DNA of 40,067 nt from an uncultured Oribacterium sp. (GCA_934270345.1 CAKQPT010000022.1:1-40067); one strand, 5' to 3'. Shown: positions 1-8,407, counted from the first letter of the stretch. Numbers and translations are program-made. The notes: generated by a model from the sequence alone, not told the origin.

Positions 1-356
1 TTGAGACCGTATTTCTTTCTCTCCTTCATTCTCGGATCTCTGGTGAGGAATCCTGCCTTCTTGAGTGCTGGTCTGTACTCAGCATCCATCTCGCAGAGAG
101 CTCTTGCAATACCGTGACGGATTGCACCAGCCTGGCCAGTGATACCACCACCGCAAACATTTACGAGGATATCAAGCTTGCCCTCGTTCTGAGTCAGAAC
201 GATCGGCTGATTAACGATGGTCTTGAGGGTATCAAGGCCGAAATACTCGTCGAGGCTTCTCTTGTTGATTGTGATCTTACCAGTGCCCGGCATGATGTAT
301 ACTCTGGCAACGGAAGACTTTCTTCTACCTGTACCGTAATTTCTGTTTGTAGCCAT
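1..356 (-). CDS. rpsI: 30S ribosomal protein S9, partial (C-terminus off the window)
   Basis: S9 sits in the head of the 30S subunit, and its C-terminal tail reaches the P-site tRNA. The visible 118 residues run from [15 protein letters not shown] to MKERKKYGL and match the family throughout. The last dozen or so residues, normally ending near SKR, lie beyond base 1. The ATG is preceded by GGGAGG at good spacing, 14 bases after the rplM stop, so it is translated from the rplM-rpsI mRNA. This is the conserved end of the Firmicutes ribosomal cluster. Confidence 0.97.
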   Translation of the reverse strand, partial: MATNRNYGTGRRKSSVARVYIMPGTGKITINKRSLDEYFGLDTLKTIVNQPIVLTQNEGKLDILVNVCGGGITGQAGAIRHGIARALCEMDAEYRPALKKAGFLTRDPRMKERKKYGL

Positions 357-370
357 TGTAATATCCTCCC

Positions 371-799
371 TTAGAATGTAAGCTCAACAGGCTTCTGTGC
401 CTGGTGCTTGTGATCTGCGCCAGCGTATACGAAAAGCTTCTTATACATCTGTCTGCCTAATGGTCCGTGAGGAAGCATACCCTTAACAGCATACTCGATT
501 ACCTTCTCAGGCTTGTTATCGCGGAGCTCACGAAGTGTAGTCTCCTTCATGGAACCTACATACTTAGAGTGTGTGCGATAAACCTTCTGATCCAGCTTCT
601 TACCGGTTACAGCGATCTTGTCTGCGTTAACGATGATTACATAATCGCCGCAGTCAAGGAACGGTGTGTAGGTTGGCTTGTTCTTTCCACGAAGAACCTT
701 AGCAACCTCTGATGCAAGACGTCCGAGCGTCTTGCCCTCTGCATCTACTACATACCACTTTCTGTCGATTGTAGAAGCTGTAGCTACGTATGAATTCAT
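371..799 (-). CDS. rplM: 50S ribosomal protein L13
   Basis: L13 is an early-assembly protein of the 50S subunit that binds 23S rRNA. The 142 residues are the usual bacterial length. The [16 protein letters not shown] start and the [16 protein letters not shown] signature (about residues 107-121) are typical. An AGGAGG site lies just upstream of the ATG. It is the first gene of the rplM-rpsI unit, behind a predicted strong promoter and a leader of about 220 bases. L13 is known to repress its own mRNA in some bacteria; here that would be inference. Confidence 0.97.
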   Translation of the reverse strand: MNSYVATASTIDRKWYVVDAEGKTLGRLASEVAKVLRGKNKPTYTPFLDCGDYVIIVNADKIAVTGKKLDQKVYRTHSKYVGSMKETTLRELRDNKPEKVIEYAVKGMLPHGPLGRQMYKKLFVYAGADHKHQAQKPVELTF

Positions 800-910
800 A
801 ACAACCTCCTGTGATAAGGCTACTTACTCTGGTCTCTGTCCAAAACAGAACTTCTGTAAAACGGTCAGTGCATTTGGGTTTGAATGCTCGCGCTCTGCAA
901 GTGGTCCACT

Positions 911-961
911 CTGAGACTGATTTCAGTATTTAATGTAGCCTGGGTCTCAGTTTCTGAGCCC
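911..961 (-). promoter_or_regulatory. rplM leader with two mutually exclusive stems
   Basis: In the rplM 5' leader, 942-950 pairs with 954-961 (GGGCTCAG against CTGAGACCC, one bulge, 3-base loop). The same CTGAGAC half can instead pair with GTCTCAG at 911-917. A third small stem (ACTGA/TCAGT) lies at 916-927. The alternative pairing is visible in the sequence; a regulatory role, such as L13 feedback, is inference. Confidence 0.5.
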
Positions 962-1024
962 TTGCTTAATTAGTTCCCCGTCGCTTTCCGGACATGGTAT
1001 GCCCGTTCGGGCGACAGCTTTAAT

Positions 1025-1053
1025 AGTATATGCGGAATCACGCGGCCTGTCAA
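1025..1053 (-). promoter_or_regulatory. predicted sigma-A promoter of rplM-rpsI
   Basis: On the minus strand, TTGACA (1048-1053) and TATACT (1025-1030) are separated by 17 bases, nearly perfect consensus. Transcription would start near 1018 and give a leader of about 220 bases before rplM. The 352 bases between the HAD gene and rplM hold this promoter and leader and no gene. Confidence 0.8.
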
Positions 1054-1151
1054 TGGATTTTCGTGAAATTCCGTTGGCGGGCCAGGCAAACAGGCCGGCC
1101 TTTCCGTATGGCTTCTGGTGGCAGTTCTCCGGAGCCGACCTTTGTATCAGG

Positions 1152-1838
1152 TCATTCCAGTCCTGAAATTTCCTTCGGGAGGGATTCCATCCACGGGATG
1201 ATGCGGTCGAGGCTGTCGATCTGGGCGTCACAGAGGTCCACGAGGCCGGAGAGGTCGTTCATGTCCGGGATGCCGAGGACATAGCCACCGGCAGCGTAGC
1301 CGGCCTTCACGCCGTTTACAGAGTCTTCCACGACGACGCAGGCGCGCGGGTCGACGCCGAGGCGCTCAGCGCAGATGAGGAAGAGGTCCGGTTCCGGTTT
1401 TCCGTGGGTGGTGAGGTCACCACAGCCGACGAAGTCAAAGGTGTCCTCCATCTTCGCTTCGCGGAGGTAGTGCATGACCTGCGGGGTCCTGGTCGAGGAG
1501 CCGATGGCGATTTTATAGCCGTGCGCCTTCAACCAGGCGAGGGTTTCGTCGAGGCCCTTCATCTTCGGCACGCCTTCGCGGTCGACGTAGCGGAACACCT
1601 CTTCCATGCGAATCTCGCGCTCTGCGGCGTAGCTGAAGCCCGGATTCACTGCCTCGAAGACCTGCGATCCGTATTCGAGGGAGGCGCCGCGCATCTGATC
1701 GAGCATCTCGTCGTCGATGTGGAAGCCGCGGATCGGCGCGAGTTTGAACCACATCGCGCGGTACAGGCGCTCGGTATCGAAGAGCGTACCGTCCATATCG
1801 AAGATAAATGCCTTAATCGGAAGTCTCTCTGATGTCAT
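1152..1838 (-). CDS. HAD-superfamily phosphatase / beta-phosphoglucomutase-like hydrolase
   Basis: A 228-residue haloacid dehalogenase family protein, likely a small-molecule phosphatase or phosphomutase. The four HAD motifs are present: DMDGT at 14-18 (nucleophile Asp14, acid/base Asp16), the Ser-Ser of AIGSSTR near 114, Lys147 in GKPEPD, and Glu-Asp at 171-172 in VVVEDS. A helical cap of about 70 residues follows motif I, as in the YniC/PgmB-like branch. The frame is open upstream into truA, but the protein family starts at this ATG; an in-frame ATG at 1862 is an alternative. It lies 100 bases after truA. The substrate cannot be told from sequence. Confidence 0.88.
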   Translation of the reverse strand: MTSERLPIKAFIFDMDGTLFDTERLYRAMWFKLAPIRGFHIDDEMLDQMRGASLEYGSQVFEAVNPGFSYAAEREIRMEEVFRYVDREGVPKMKGLDETLAWLKAHGYKIAIGSSTRTPQVMHYLREAKMEDTFDFVGCGDLTTHGKPEPDLFLICAERLGVDPRACVVVEDSVNGVKAGYAAGGYVLGIPDMNDLSGLVDLCDAQIDSLDRIIPWMESLPKEISGLE

Positions 1839-1938
1839 ACTGTTTCTCACTTTCTCTCTCATGCTTTCCTTATTCTCAGATGGTCTCTGCATCCTGGCGA
1901 TATTCTGCGCATACCATCTTGCACTCACAGACTGGGCA

Positions 1939-2922
1939 TCATTCATTTTCTGAAGCCCTATCTTGTGTGGCCAATGTCTCTGTATCTCCATCGTCACGCG
2001 CATCCTCTGCAGTGACGGCAGCGTCGTAGCGAAGTGCGCAGAGGCAGAGTCCATGCGCGGGCACCGTCGGTCCCGCGGTGGTTCTGTCCTTCGCCGCCAG
2101 CATTGTCCGGATATCCTCCGGCGCGCGTCGTCCGTTTCCGATGACGAGCAGGGTGCCGACGATGATGCGGATCATGTGGTAGAGGAAGCCGTTGCCGCGG
2201 ATGCGGATGACGAGCTGTGTGCCTTCCTCGAGGATGTCCATGCTGTAGATTTCGCGGACGGCGTCACCGCCGTGCTCGAAGACCTGGCTGTCCGGGTTCA
2301 CGAAGCTCGTGAAGTCATGGACGCCGACGAGCTCCCGGGCGGCGGCCCGCATGCGCTCGAGGTCGAGCGGGTAGGTGTAGTTGTACGCATAAAGGCGCGT
2401 CAGCGGGTTCGCGACACGGCCGTTGTCGATGCGGTATTCGTAGCACTTTTCGTGCGGGACGAAGCGCGGGTGGAAGTCCATGCTGACCTCGTCCGCCTGC
2501 ATCACGCGGATGTCCGCGGGCAGGTAGCGGTTGATGGCCTTCGGGAAGTTCGCCGCCGGGATCGTGCTTTCGGTGTCGAAGCAGGCGACGTTGCCGAGCG
2601 CATGGACGCCGCTGTCGGTGCGACTCGCGCCCACAACCGGGATGACGCCCGGAGCTTCAGCTTCGTGTACCTGGTCTGGTGCCGTCGTCGTATCCGCTGC
2701 TGCAGGCTCGTCTGCAGCGCGCTGTGGCGTCAGCGGCTCCAGATTTTCACCCGCAGTTGCGCCGTGGACGGCCTCCTTCGGCAGGAGCTGTCCGAGTGCG
2801 CACTGAAGCGCGCCCTGAATCGTCGGCACTGTGCCTTCCGGATGGGCTGCTGTCGGCTGCTGGATCTGCCAGCCCCGGTAGTTCGTGCCATCATATGCGA
2901 TTGTGAGCTTGATTCTTCTCAT
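1939..2922 (-). CDS. truA: tRNA pseudouridine(38-40) synthase TruA, with insertion
   Basis: TruA converts uridines 38-40 of the tRNA anticodon arm to pseudouridine. The catalytic Asp103 lies in RTDSGVHA (101-108), and the family's N-terminal IKLTIAYDGTNYRGWQ is present. At 327 residues it is longer than the usual 245-260. The excess is an Ala/Pro/Thr/Glu-rich insertion at about residues 51-95, between the IQGALQ helix and the catalytic loop, plus an acidic C-terminal tail of about 25 residues. The insertion is in frame and all core motifs remain, so the enzyme should be active. The position after ecfT is the usual Firmicutes arrangement. Confidence 0.95.
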   Translation of the reverse strand: MRRIKLTIAYDGTNYRGWQIQQPTAAHPEGTVPTIQGALQCALGQLLPKEAVHGATAGENLEPLTPQRAADEPAAADTTTAPDQVHEAEAPGVIPVVGASRTDSGVHALGNVACFDTESTIPAANFPKAINRYLPADIRVMQADEVSMDFHPRFVPHEKCYEYRIDNGRVANPLTRLYAYNYTYPLDLERMRAAARELVGVHDFTSFVNPDSQVFEHGGDAVREIYSMDILEEGTQLVIRIRGNGFLYHMIRIIVGTLLVIGNGRRAPEDIRTMLAAKDRTTAGPTVPAHGLCLCALRYDAAVTAEDARDDGDTETLATQDRASENE

Positions 2923-2972
2923 CGGGTCTTTCCTGAGTGCGCTGCTTCCTCCGCAGCGTCATAAAAGGTGAA

Positions 2973-3011
2973 GGTCGCCTGCATTGGCCCAGGAAAGGCG
3001 ATGCGGCGACC
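2973..3011 (-). other. stem-loop between ecfT and truA
   Basis: An 11-bp inverted repeat with one bulge (GGTCGCC-T-GCAT against ATGC-GGCGACC) lies in the 107-base ecfT-truA gap. There is no T-run after it, so it is more likely an mRNA processing or stability element than a terminator. Confidence 0.45.
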
Positions 3012-3029
3012 AGCGTCATGGGGTCCGTG

Positions 3030-3839
3030 TCAGAACGGCAGCACCACGAAGCGCGATACCACGGACAGGCCGAGGTAGAGGAACATAAGGGCGTAGGCGA
3101 TGCGGTCGCGCGCGGCATAGCGGAGCGGCTTCATCTTCGTGCGGCCCTCACCGCCGTGGTAGCAGCGGGCCTCCATCGCCATCGCAAGGTCGTTCGCACG
3201 ACGGAAGGCACTGATGAAGAGTGGTACCAGAATCGGCACCATCGCCTTCGCGCGCTGGAGGAGATTTCCGCTCTCGAAGTCGGCGCCGCGGGCCTGCTGG
3301 GCCTTCATGATCTTATCCGTTTCCTCGATGAGGATCGGGATGAAACGGAGTGCGATCGACATCATCATCGAGATTTCGTGCACCGGTACGCCGAGCTTTT
3401 TCAGCACGCCGAGGCCCTTCTCGAGGCCGTCCGTGAGCTGATTCGGCGTGGTCGTCAGGGTCATGAGTGAGGAGCCGAGCACGAGGAGGATGAGGCGCGC
3501 GCCCATCATGAGCGCGATGTGGAGACCCTCGCGGGTGATTTTCAGAATCCAGAACTGCACGAGCACCTCACCCGGGGTCAGGAAGAGGTTGAAGCTCACG
3601 GAAATCAGAAGCAGGATCACGATGCTCTTCAGTCCGCGCGTCATGAAACGGAACGGTACATTGCTGATTTTGATGAGGATCGCGAGGGCGACGGCAGCGA
3701 CGCCATACATGATCCAGCTCTTCACGATGAAGAGGGAGATCAGGAAAAGCACGGTGCCGAGCAGCTTCACACGCGGGTCCAGGCGATGAATCACGGAGTC
3801 GACCGGATAATACTGTCCTAAGGTTACTTCTCTCAGCAT
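3030..3839 (-). CDS. ecfT: ECF transporter transmembrane component EcfT
   Basis: EcfT is the membrane scaffold of energy-coupling factor importers. It links the two ATPases to exchangeable vitamin-binding S components. The 269-residue protein has several hydrophobic spans (about 25-60, 70-88, 105-128 and 240-265) and the two cytoplasmic coupling helices. The first carries ARG (183-185); the second reads AMEARCYHGG, with ARC in place of the classic ARG. Its ATG overlaps the end of the fused ATPase gene by 7 bases, implying translational coupling. No S component is nearby, so this is probably the shared group II module. Confidence 0.95.
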   Translation of the reverse strand: MLREVTLGQYYPVDSVIHRLDPRVKLLGTVLFLISLFIVKSWIMYGVAAVALAILIKISNVPFRFMTRGLKSIVILLLISVSFNLFLTPGEVLVQFWILKITREGLHIALMMGARLILLVLGSSLMTLTTTPNQLTDGLEKGLGVLKKLGVPVHEISMMMSIALRFIPILIEETDKIMKAQQARGADFESGNLLQRAKAMVPILVPLFISAFRRANDLAMAMEARCYHGGEGRTKMKPLRYAARDRIAYALMFLYLGLSVVSRFVVLPF

Positions 3840-5857
3840 GCGCCGTCCTCCTTTCCTGCCTTTTCCTTACTGTCCTGTGGCGTCGCAGCGGCTGGCTTCA
3901 TCTGGCCATTCTGCGCCGGCGACACGCCGGCTGCTGTCCTGCTGTCCTGTGCTGTTTTCACCGGATTTTTTCCGGCGAGGGATTTCGTATAGCGCTTCCA
4001 GAGGTCCACGATGGCGTCGCACATCTCATCCACGGTGTCCGGACGGTCCTTGAAGCGGATGCCGACATCCTTCAGCTCATGGATGAGGTAGGTCATCTGC
4101 GGGGCACCGAGGCCCATCTCCTCGAGCTCGAGGTAGCGTTTGAAGATCTCCTCCGGGGTGCCGCTCATGCGCAGCTCACCGTGATCAAGCACGATGACCT
4201 GCTCCGTGTAGCGTGCCACGTCGTCCATCGAGTGCGATACGAGGACGATCGTCATGCCACTCTGCTTATGCAGGAGCTGGATCTGATGGAAGAGGTCGTC
4301 TCTTCCGGCCGGGTCGAGGCCGGCGGTCGGCTCGTCGAGGATCAGGATCTCCGGGCGCATCGCGAGTACACCCGCGATCGCAACACGGCGCTTCTGTCCG
4401 CCGGAAAGCTCAAACGGCGACTTCTGCCAGAATGCCTCGTCGAGTCCCACCATGCGAAGGGCTTCCTCCGCGCGTTTCCGTGCCTCTGCTTCCGGCACAC
4501 CCTGGTTCTTCGGTCCGAACATGACATCCGTGATGACGTCGACCTCGAAGAGCTGGTACTCCGGATACTGGAACACGAGGCCCACCTTGAAGCGGAGCTC
4601 CTTCATATTGAACTCCGGCGCGTAGATGTTCAGGAAGCCGTCCGGGCTGACGAGTGCGGCTGCATCCGCTGCCTGTGCCGCCTTCCGGGTCTTCGCGCTC
4701 TGGTCCTTCCGCGGCTTCCGGAAGTCAGTGTCGTCCCGAAACTTCACTTCGATCGTGCCCTCCGTCGCTTTCAGAAGGCCGTTCAGATGCTGGGTCAATG
4801 TTGACTTGCCGGAGCCTGTGTGGCCGATGAAGCCGACGATCGACCCCCGCTGGATCTCGAAGGAGACATCCTTCAGGGCATAGCTCTCCATGGCCGTGCC
4901 CTTCTGGTAGACATGGCTCAGGTGCTGTACACGGATGACCGGATCCGTGATATCCATGTGGGCCGGCTTCTTCTTCACGAAGTTCGGCTCGAAGTCCACC
5001 TGCTTCGGCAGGCAGCACTGAAGACAGGCCACGAGCTCCTCGCGTGTAAGTACCGCATCCGGTACCGGCATCCCGGCCTTCTGCAGCTTCCAGGCGAGCT
5101 CCGTCACCTCCGGTACATCCATATGGATGGCCTTCAGCTCCTCGACATGGCAGAACACCTCTCTCGGAGCACCGTCCATGACGACCTTGCCGCCGTCCAT
5201 GACGATGATACGATCCGCGTCGACGGTTTCTTCCATATAGTGGGTGATGAGGATGATCGTCACGCCCATCTTCTGGTTCAGCTCGCGAACGGTCGCGATG
5301 ACCTCCTTGCGTCCACTCGGATCGAGCATCGCGGTCGGCTCATCGAGAACGATGGTTTTCGGAAGCATCGCCATCGTACCGGCGATTGCGACACGCTGCT
5401 TCTGTCCACCACTGAGGCGGTTCGGGGACTTCATACGGTACGGCACCATATCGACGGCCTCGAGCGCACGGTTCACACGCGTCCAGATCTCGTCGGTCGG
5501 TACACCGATGTTCTCCGGTCCGAAGCCGACATCCTCCTCGACGACAGAGGCGATGATCTGGTTATCCGGATTCTGGAAAACCATACCGGTTTCCTTACGG
5601 ATGTTCCAGATCTCCTTCTCATCCTTCGTATCGCGCCCGCTGACGAGCATGGTACCCTCACTCGGGAGATTCAGACCGTTGATGAGTTTCGCCAATGTTG
5701 ACTTGCCGGAACCGTTGTGGCCGAGCACGCACATGAAGCTCCCGGCCTCGATGGACAGGTTGATGTTATCCAGAGCCCGGGTCTTCTCTACGACTTTATC
5801 GTTCTCATCTGTGCGGATGTAGTCATACGCCAGATGTAATGCATCTATGATTTTCAA
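3833..5857 (-). CDS. fused ECF transporter ATPase (EcfA1-EcfA2 in one chain)
   Basis: A 674-residue protein carries two complete ECF ATPase domains that are normally separate genes. Domain 1 has Walker A GHNGSGKST (46-54), the Q-loop FQNPDNQ, signature LSGGQ (148-152), Walker B IVLDEP (169-174) and His206. Domain 2 has Walker A GHTGSGKST (345-353), signature LSGGQ (484-488), Walker B ILILDEP and His542. A linker of about 60 residues joins them, and domain 2 contains a charged insertion at about 371-415. All catalytic motifs are intact, so both sites could hydrolyse ATP to drive vitamin uptake. The start codon is TTG, supported by TGAGG eight to nine bases upstream and by the lack of a better start. 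A predicted promoter lies just upstream. Confidence 0.93.
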   Translation of the reverse strand: MKIIDALHLAYDYIRTDENDKVVEKTRALDNINLSIEAGSFMCVLGHNGSGKSTLAKLINGLNLPSEGTMLVSGRDTKDEKEIWNIRKETGMVFQNPDNQIIASVVEEDVGFGPENIGVPTDEIWTRVNRALEAVDMVPYRMKSPNRLSGGQKQRVAIAGTMAMLPKTIVLDEPTAMLDPSGRKEVIATVRELNQKMGVTIILITHYMEETVDADRIIVMDGGKVVMDGAPREVFCHVEELKAIHMDVPEVTELAWKLQKAGMPVPDAVLTREELVACLQCCLPKQVDFEPNFVKKKPAHMDITDPVIRVQHLSHVYQKGTAMESYALKDVSFEIQRGSIVGFIGHTGSGKSTLTQHLNGLLKATEGTIEVKFRDDTDFRKPRKDQSAKTRKAAQAADAAALVSPDGFLNIYAPEFNMKELRFKVGLVFQYPEYQLFEVDVITDVMFGPKNQGVPEAEARKRAEEALRMVGLDEAFWQKSPFELSGGQKRRVAIAGVLAMRPEILILDEPTAGLDPAGRDDLFHQIQLLHKQSGMTIVLVSHSMDDVARYTEQVIVLDHGELRMSGTPEEIFKRYLELEEMGLGAPQMTYLIHELKDVGIRFKDRPDTVDEMCDAIVDLWKRYTKSLAGKNPVKTAQDSRTAAGVSPAQNGQMKPAAATPQDSKEKAGKEDGAC

Positions 5858-5898
5858 TTTGTTAACCTCATATCAGCTTTGTGGTTTATAGCTCAATT

Positions 5899-5927
5899 AG
5901 TATATTAGAAACGGCTGGAAAACACAA
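5899..5927 (-). promoter_or_regulatory. predicted promoter of the ecfA-ecfT unit
   Basis: TTGTGT (5922-5927) and TATACT (5899-5904) on the minus strand are 17 bases apart. The -35 overlaps the tail of the preceding terminator. It would give the ECF genes expression independent of the wall-protein gene upstream. Confidence 0.6.
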
Positions 5928-5951
5928 GAGCGGACCCCTGTGGTCCGCTCT
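5927..5951 (-). terminator. terminator of the wall-protein gene
   Basis: A perfect 10-bp stem (AGAGCGGACC/GGTCCGCTCT, 5-base loop) lies 66 bases after the stop at 6018. It is followed on the minus strand by TGTGTTTTCC, a weak T-run. It could also act on the opposite strand, where TTTCATACATTTTTT follows. Confidence 0.65.
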
Positions 5952-6017
5952 TTCATACATTTTTTAAACTTTTTAAAAGTCTCCGTCGAGGGGTACTGTC
6001 CGGTATGTATTTCTGAA

Positions 6018-7601
6018 TCAGTGCACCCAGTGGCCGTCGGCGGCGATGGTGTAGCCGCCGAGGACGGTGGTACTTTTCGCCATGTGGCCGTAATTGCTGT
6101 CGTTTTCCGAGGTCTTCGGATAGAAGTAGTAGTACTGGTCCTGGTTGCTGCTGTCCTTCATGATGACCCAGCCGGTACGCATGCGTCCGTCATGGTCGAA
6201 GTAGTAGGTCTTCGATCCGACGTTGGCGATCTGGTTTTTAAACATCATACCGTAGTATGGGCCTTCGGCCGGGTTGAAGTAGTACCATGCACCGTTGATG
6301 ACGGCCCAGGAGATCTTCATCGCGCCGGAATCCCGGAGGTAATAGGTGGCGCCGTTGGTATCCGTATAGAAGCCGGTCAGCATACGTCCGCTGGCATCGA
6401 AGCGATAGTAATGATCCTGCCAGAGGAGCCAGGTGTTCGCCATGTTCTGGCCGTTTACAGTACGGAAGTACCAGCTGCCACCGCTCTTATACCAGCTGCC
6501 GCTGAGTACGCCCTGTGACTGTGTGCTGCCACTCGTCGTATCACCGTACACCGTATAGGTCGTGTTGTTTCCTGTGCCGAGCGTGTTCGTGCCGGTCGTG
6601 GTGCCGGTGCCGAGGTTCACTCCCGGGAGGGTGCTCGTGTGCCCGGTGTTTGCATTGTACACCGTATAGGAGGTGCCGGAATTATACATGTCGAGTCCGG
6701 TACTCGTACTGGTCGCCCCTGTCGCGCCGATCACGGTCGTCGTTCCGGCGCCATATATGTTTGTGACGTTCTGATTCTGGCTCTGCTGCTGATTCAGTAT
6801 ATACGTGCCATTCGGATACTGACCGGAGCCCGAAGAGATCTGGCTCTCGCTGATGATCACGCTGTCGGACTGGATGCCGAGGGAAGCCTGTCCGCCGCTC
6901 TGGTTCGCGCCATACGGTATACTGCTGACCTCGAAGTAGTACCCGCCGGCCCGTGTCATATACGGATACAGGTTCAGGTTCGTCTGATCGGTCGTGATCG
7001 TCGTCACACGACTGCCATCCCGGTAAAGCGTCACCTTATAGTAGCCGGAGCTCATCGTCGGCTGGCCCCAGGTTGCCATGCCGAGGGCCGTACTCCAGCA
7101 CGGGCTCTGCGGCTCCCCGTAGGTGCCCTTGATTCCCTTCAGTGAAAGAATGACGCGCAGTCCATAGTTTCCCACAGTCTGTGCCGATACGAAGGTACCG
7201 CCGCTGATGCGGACGTTCGAGCTGTTATACGAACCGGTGAAGTAGTAGAAGGTACTGTAGCCATTGGCGCGTTCCTTCTCCTGGGCTGAAAGGTAGAGGA
7301 GCACCTTCGGCTGCGCGCCCACCGTAAGGCTGCCGTTCGTGTCATACCACTCTGCACTGTCGATCACATACTGGTCGGTATCCGGGACAGCGAAATCACT
7401 CTCGGACAGGGCTGGAAGCTCATCGTTTCCACCCTCGAGGCTCAGATCCTTCAGATAGTCAGAAACGGTGATCTTCACACTGTTGATACGGGCATTTCGA
7501 TCCGCCGCCCATGCGGTCAGGCTCATCATCAGAAGCAGGACGACCAGCAGCAGGCACTGCCACAAGGATCGTTTCGAGCTCTTCTTCATCTGTCTTTTCA
7601 T
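6018..7601 (-). CDS. secreted protein with C-terminal cell-wall/glucan-binding repeats
   Basis: A 527-residue exported protein of unknown exact role. It starts with a basic stretch and a long hydrophobic core ending in AWA (30-32), a type I signal peptidase site. An N-terminal region (about 38-255) resembles no family I can name. It is followed by a Thr/Gly/Ser/Asn-rich low-complexity linker (about 260-370) and then repeats of the Gly-Trp/Tyr-Tyr-Phe type (for example SWYFRT, YYRFDASGRMLTG, WYYFNP, TYYFDHDGRMRTGW). These are the CW_binding/choline-binding-like repeats that attach proteins to wall polymers. It interrupts the ribosomal cluster between rplQ and the ECF genes but has its own promoter, GGGAGG site and terminator. 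Confidence 0.85.
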   Translation of the reverse strand: MKRQMKKSSKRSLWQCLLLVVLLLMMSLTAWAADRNARINSVKITVSDYLKDLSLEGGNDELPALSESDFAVPDTDQYVIDSAEWYDTNGSLTVGAQPKVLLYLSAQEKERANGYSTFYYFTGSYNSSNVRISGGTFVSAQTVGNYGLRVILSLKGIKGTYGEPQSPCWSTALGMATWGQPTMSSGYYKVTLYRDGSRVTTITTDQTNLNLYPYMTRAGGYYFEVSSIPYGANQSGGQASLGIQSDSVIISESQISSGSGQYPNGTYILNQQQSQNQNVTNIYGAGTTTVIGATGATSTSTGLDMYNSGTSYTVYNANTGHTSTLPGVNLGTGTTTGTNTLGTGNNTTYTVYGDTTSGSTQSQGVLSGSWYKSGGSWYFRTVNGQNMANTWLLWQDHYYRFDASGRMLTGFYTDTNGATYYLRDSGAMKISWAVINGAWYYFNPAEGPYYGMMFKNQIANVGSKTYYFDHDGRMRTGWVIMKDSSNQDQYYYFYPKTSENDSNYGHMAKSTTVLGGYTIAADGHWVH

Positions 7602-7629
7602 ACGAACCTCCCTAGTATTCTCTAATTTA

Positions 7630-7657
7630 AGTATACTAGACCTGTATCAACAATCAA
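7630..7657 (-). promoter_or_regulatory. predicted promoter of the wall-protein gene
   Basis: TTGATT (7652-7657) and TATACT (7630-7635) on the minus strand with a 16-base spacer. It lies 29 bases upstream of the ATG and just after the structured element at 7703-7744. Confidence 0.55.
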
Positions 7658-7702
7658 TCTCAAATAGCTTACGAAATTCTGACTTTCTCGCCACCCGGGG
7701 GC

Positions 7703-7744
7703 ATCCATGCGCCTCTCCGTCCTGTGGACGGCCCTCTCATGGAT
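7703..7744 (-). repeat. two-tier inverted repeat downstream of the rplQ terminator
   Basis: An outer 7-bp arm pair (ATCCATG/CATGGAT) encloses an inner perfect 6-bp hairpin (CCGTCC-TGT-GGACGG), separated by near-symmetric pyrimidine stretches. It lies between the rplQ terminator and the wall-protein promoter. Its function is unknown; it could be an operator or an mRNA structure. Confidence 0.45.
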
Positions 7745-7752
7745 AAGTAAAC

Positions 7753-7788
7753 AAAAGACGAAACCATCCGAAGATGATTTCGTCTTTT
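7753..7788 (-). terminator. intrinsic terminator of the alpha operon
   Basis: An 11-bp stem (AAAAGACGAAA/TTTCGTCTTTT) is capped by an inner CATC-TTCG-GATG hairpin and ends in TTTTG on the minus strand, 27 bases after the rplQ stop. It marks the end of ribosomal transcription. Confidence 0.85.
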
Positions 7789-7814
7789 AATATCGCATGA
7801 TGTTCTCTCAAGCA

Positions 7815-8351
7815 TTAAACGAGCTCAAGAAGAACCTCCATAGCAGCGTCACCCTTACGGAGACCGATCTTTACGATACGAGTGTAACCACCGTTACGGG
7901 TAGCATACTTCGCACCATACTCATCGAAAAGCTTTGCAGCGAGATCAACACTCTTGGTGTTCTTCTTCTGGCCAGCCTTCGCAGCCGGAACCTCAGTTAC
8001 CGGGTAAAGGTATGCAAGCATCTGACGACGTGCATGAAGTCTGGATGGCTTATCCTTCTTGATGGTCTTCTCGATCTCGTCATAAACGGTAACCTTCTTA
8101 CCATCAACTACTTCCTTTACACGCTTGCCATCGGCGTCCTTACGAGCAACCTTAGCCTTAACGGTAACCTCTTCGTAGTTGTCCTTCTCACGAACTGCAA
8201 GTGCGATCAGCTTCTCAGCCTGCTTACGAACTTCCTTAGCACGAGCCTCGGTCGTAACGATCTTGCCGTTTGCGATCAGAGAAGTGGTCAGTGCGCGAAG
8301 CATGGCCTGTCTCTGGCTGGACTCTCTACCTAACTTTCTATAATTTGACAT
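7815..8351 (-). CDS. rplQ: 50S ribosomal protein L17, long form with insertion
   Basis: L17 binds domain III of 23S rRNA near the exit tunnel. The start ([18 protein letters not shown]) and end ([17 protein letters not shown]) are clear L17. At 178 residues it is far longer than the usual 113-127. A charged, Lys/Val/Asp-rich insertion of about 45-50 residues (roughly 56-103) sits before the HARRQ motif, and a shorter expansion lies at about 119-134. The reading frame is unbroken. It is the last gene of the alpha operon, followed by a strong terminator. The insertion is probably a lineage trait exposed on the ribosome surface; this is inference. Confidence 0.95.
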   Translation of the reverse strand: MSNYRKLGRESSQRQAMLRALTTSLIANGKIVTTEARAKEVRKQAEKLIALAVREKDNYEEVTVKAKVARKDADGKRVKEVVDGKKVTVYDEIEKTIKKDKPSRLHARRQMLAYLYPVTEVPAAKAGQKKNTKSVDLAAKLFDEYGAKYATRNGGYTRIVKIGLRKGDAAMEVLLELV

Positions 8352-8407
8352 AATCTATTTCCCCCACCGTGCACTTCGGTCTTACCGGTTTTTGTGTATC
8401 TCAGCTT

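Noticed and set aside
1839..2054. N-terminal extension of the HAD frame overlapping truA
   Set aside because: The extra 72 residues overlap the truA end, contain no HAD features and lie before the family's normal start.
1963..2964. Long forward-strand open frame (333 codons) opposite truA
   Set aside because: It mirrors truA in GC-rich sequence, has no recognisable domain and no SD, and truA is certain.
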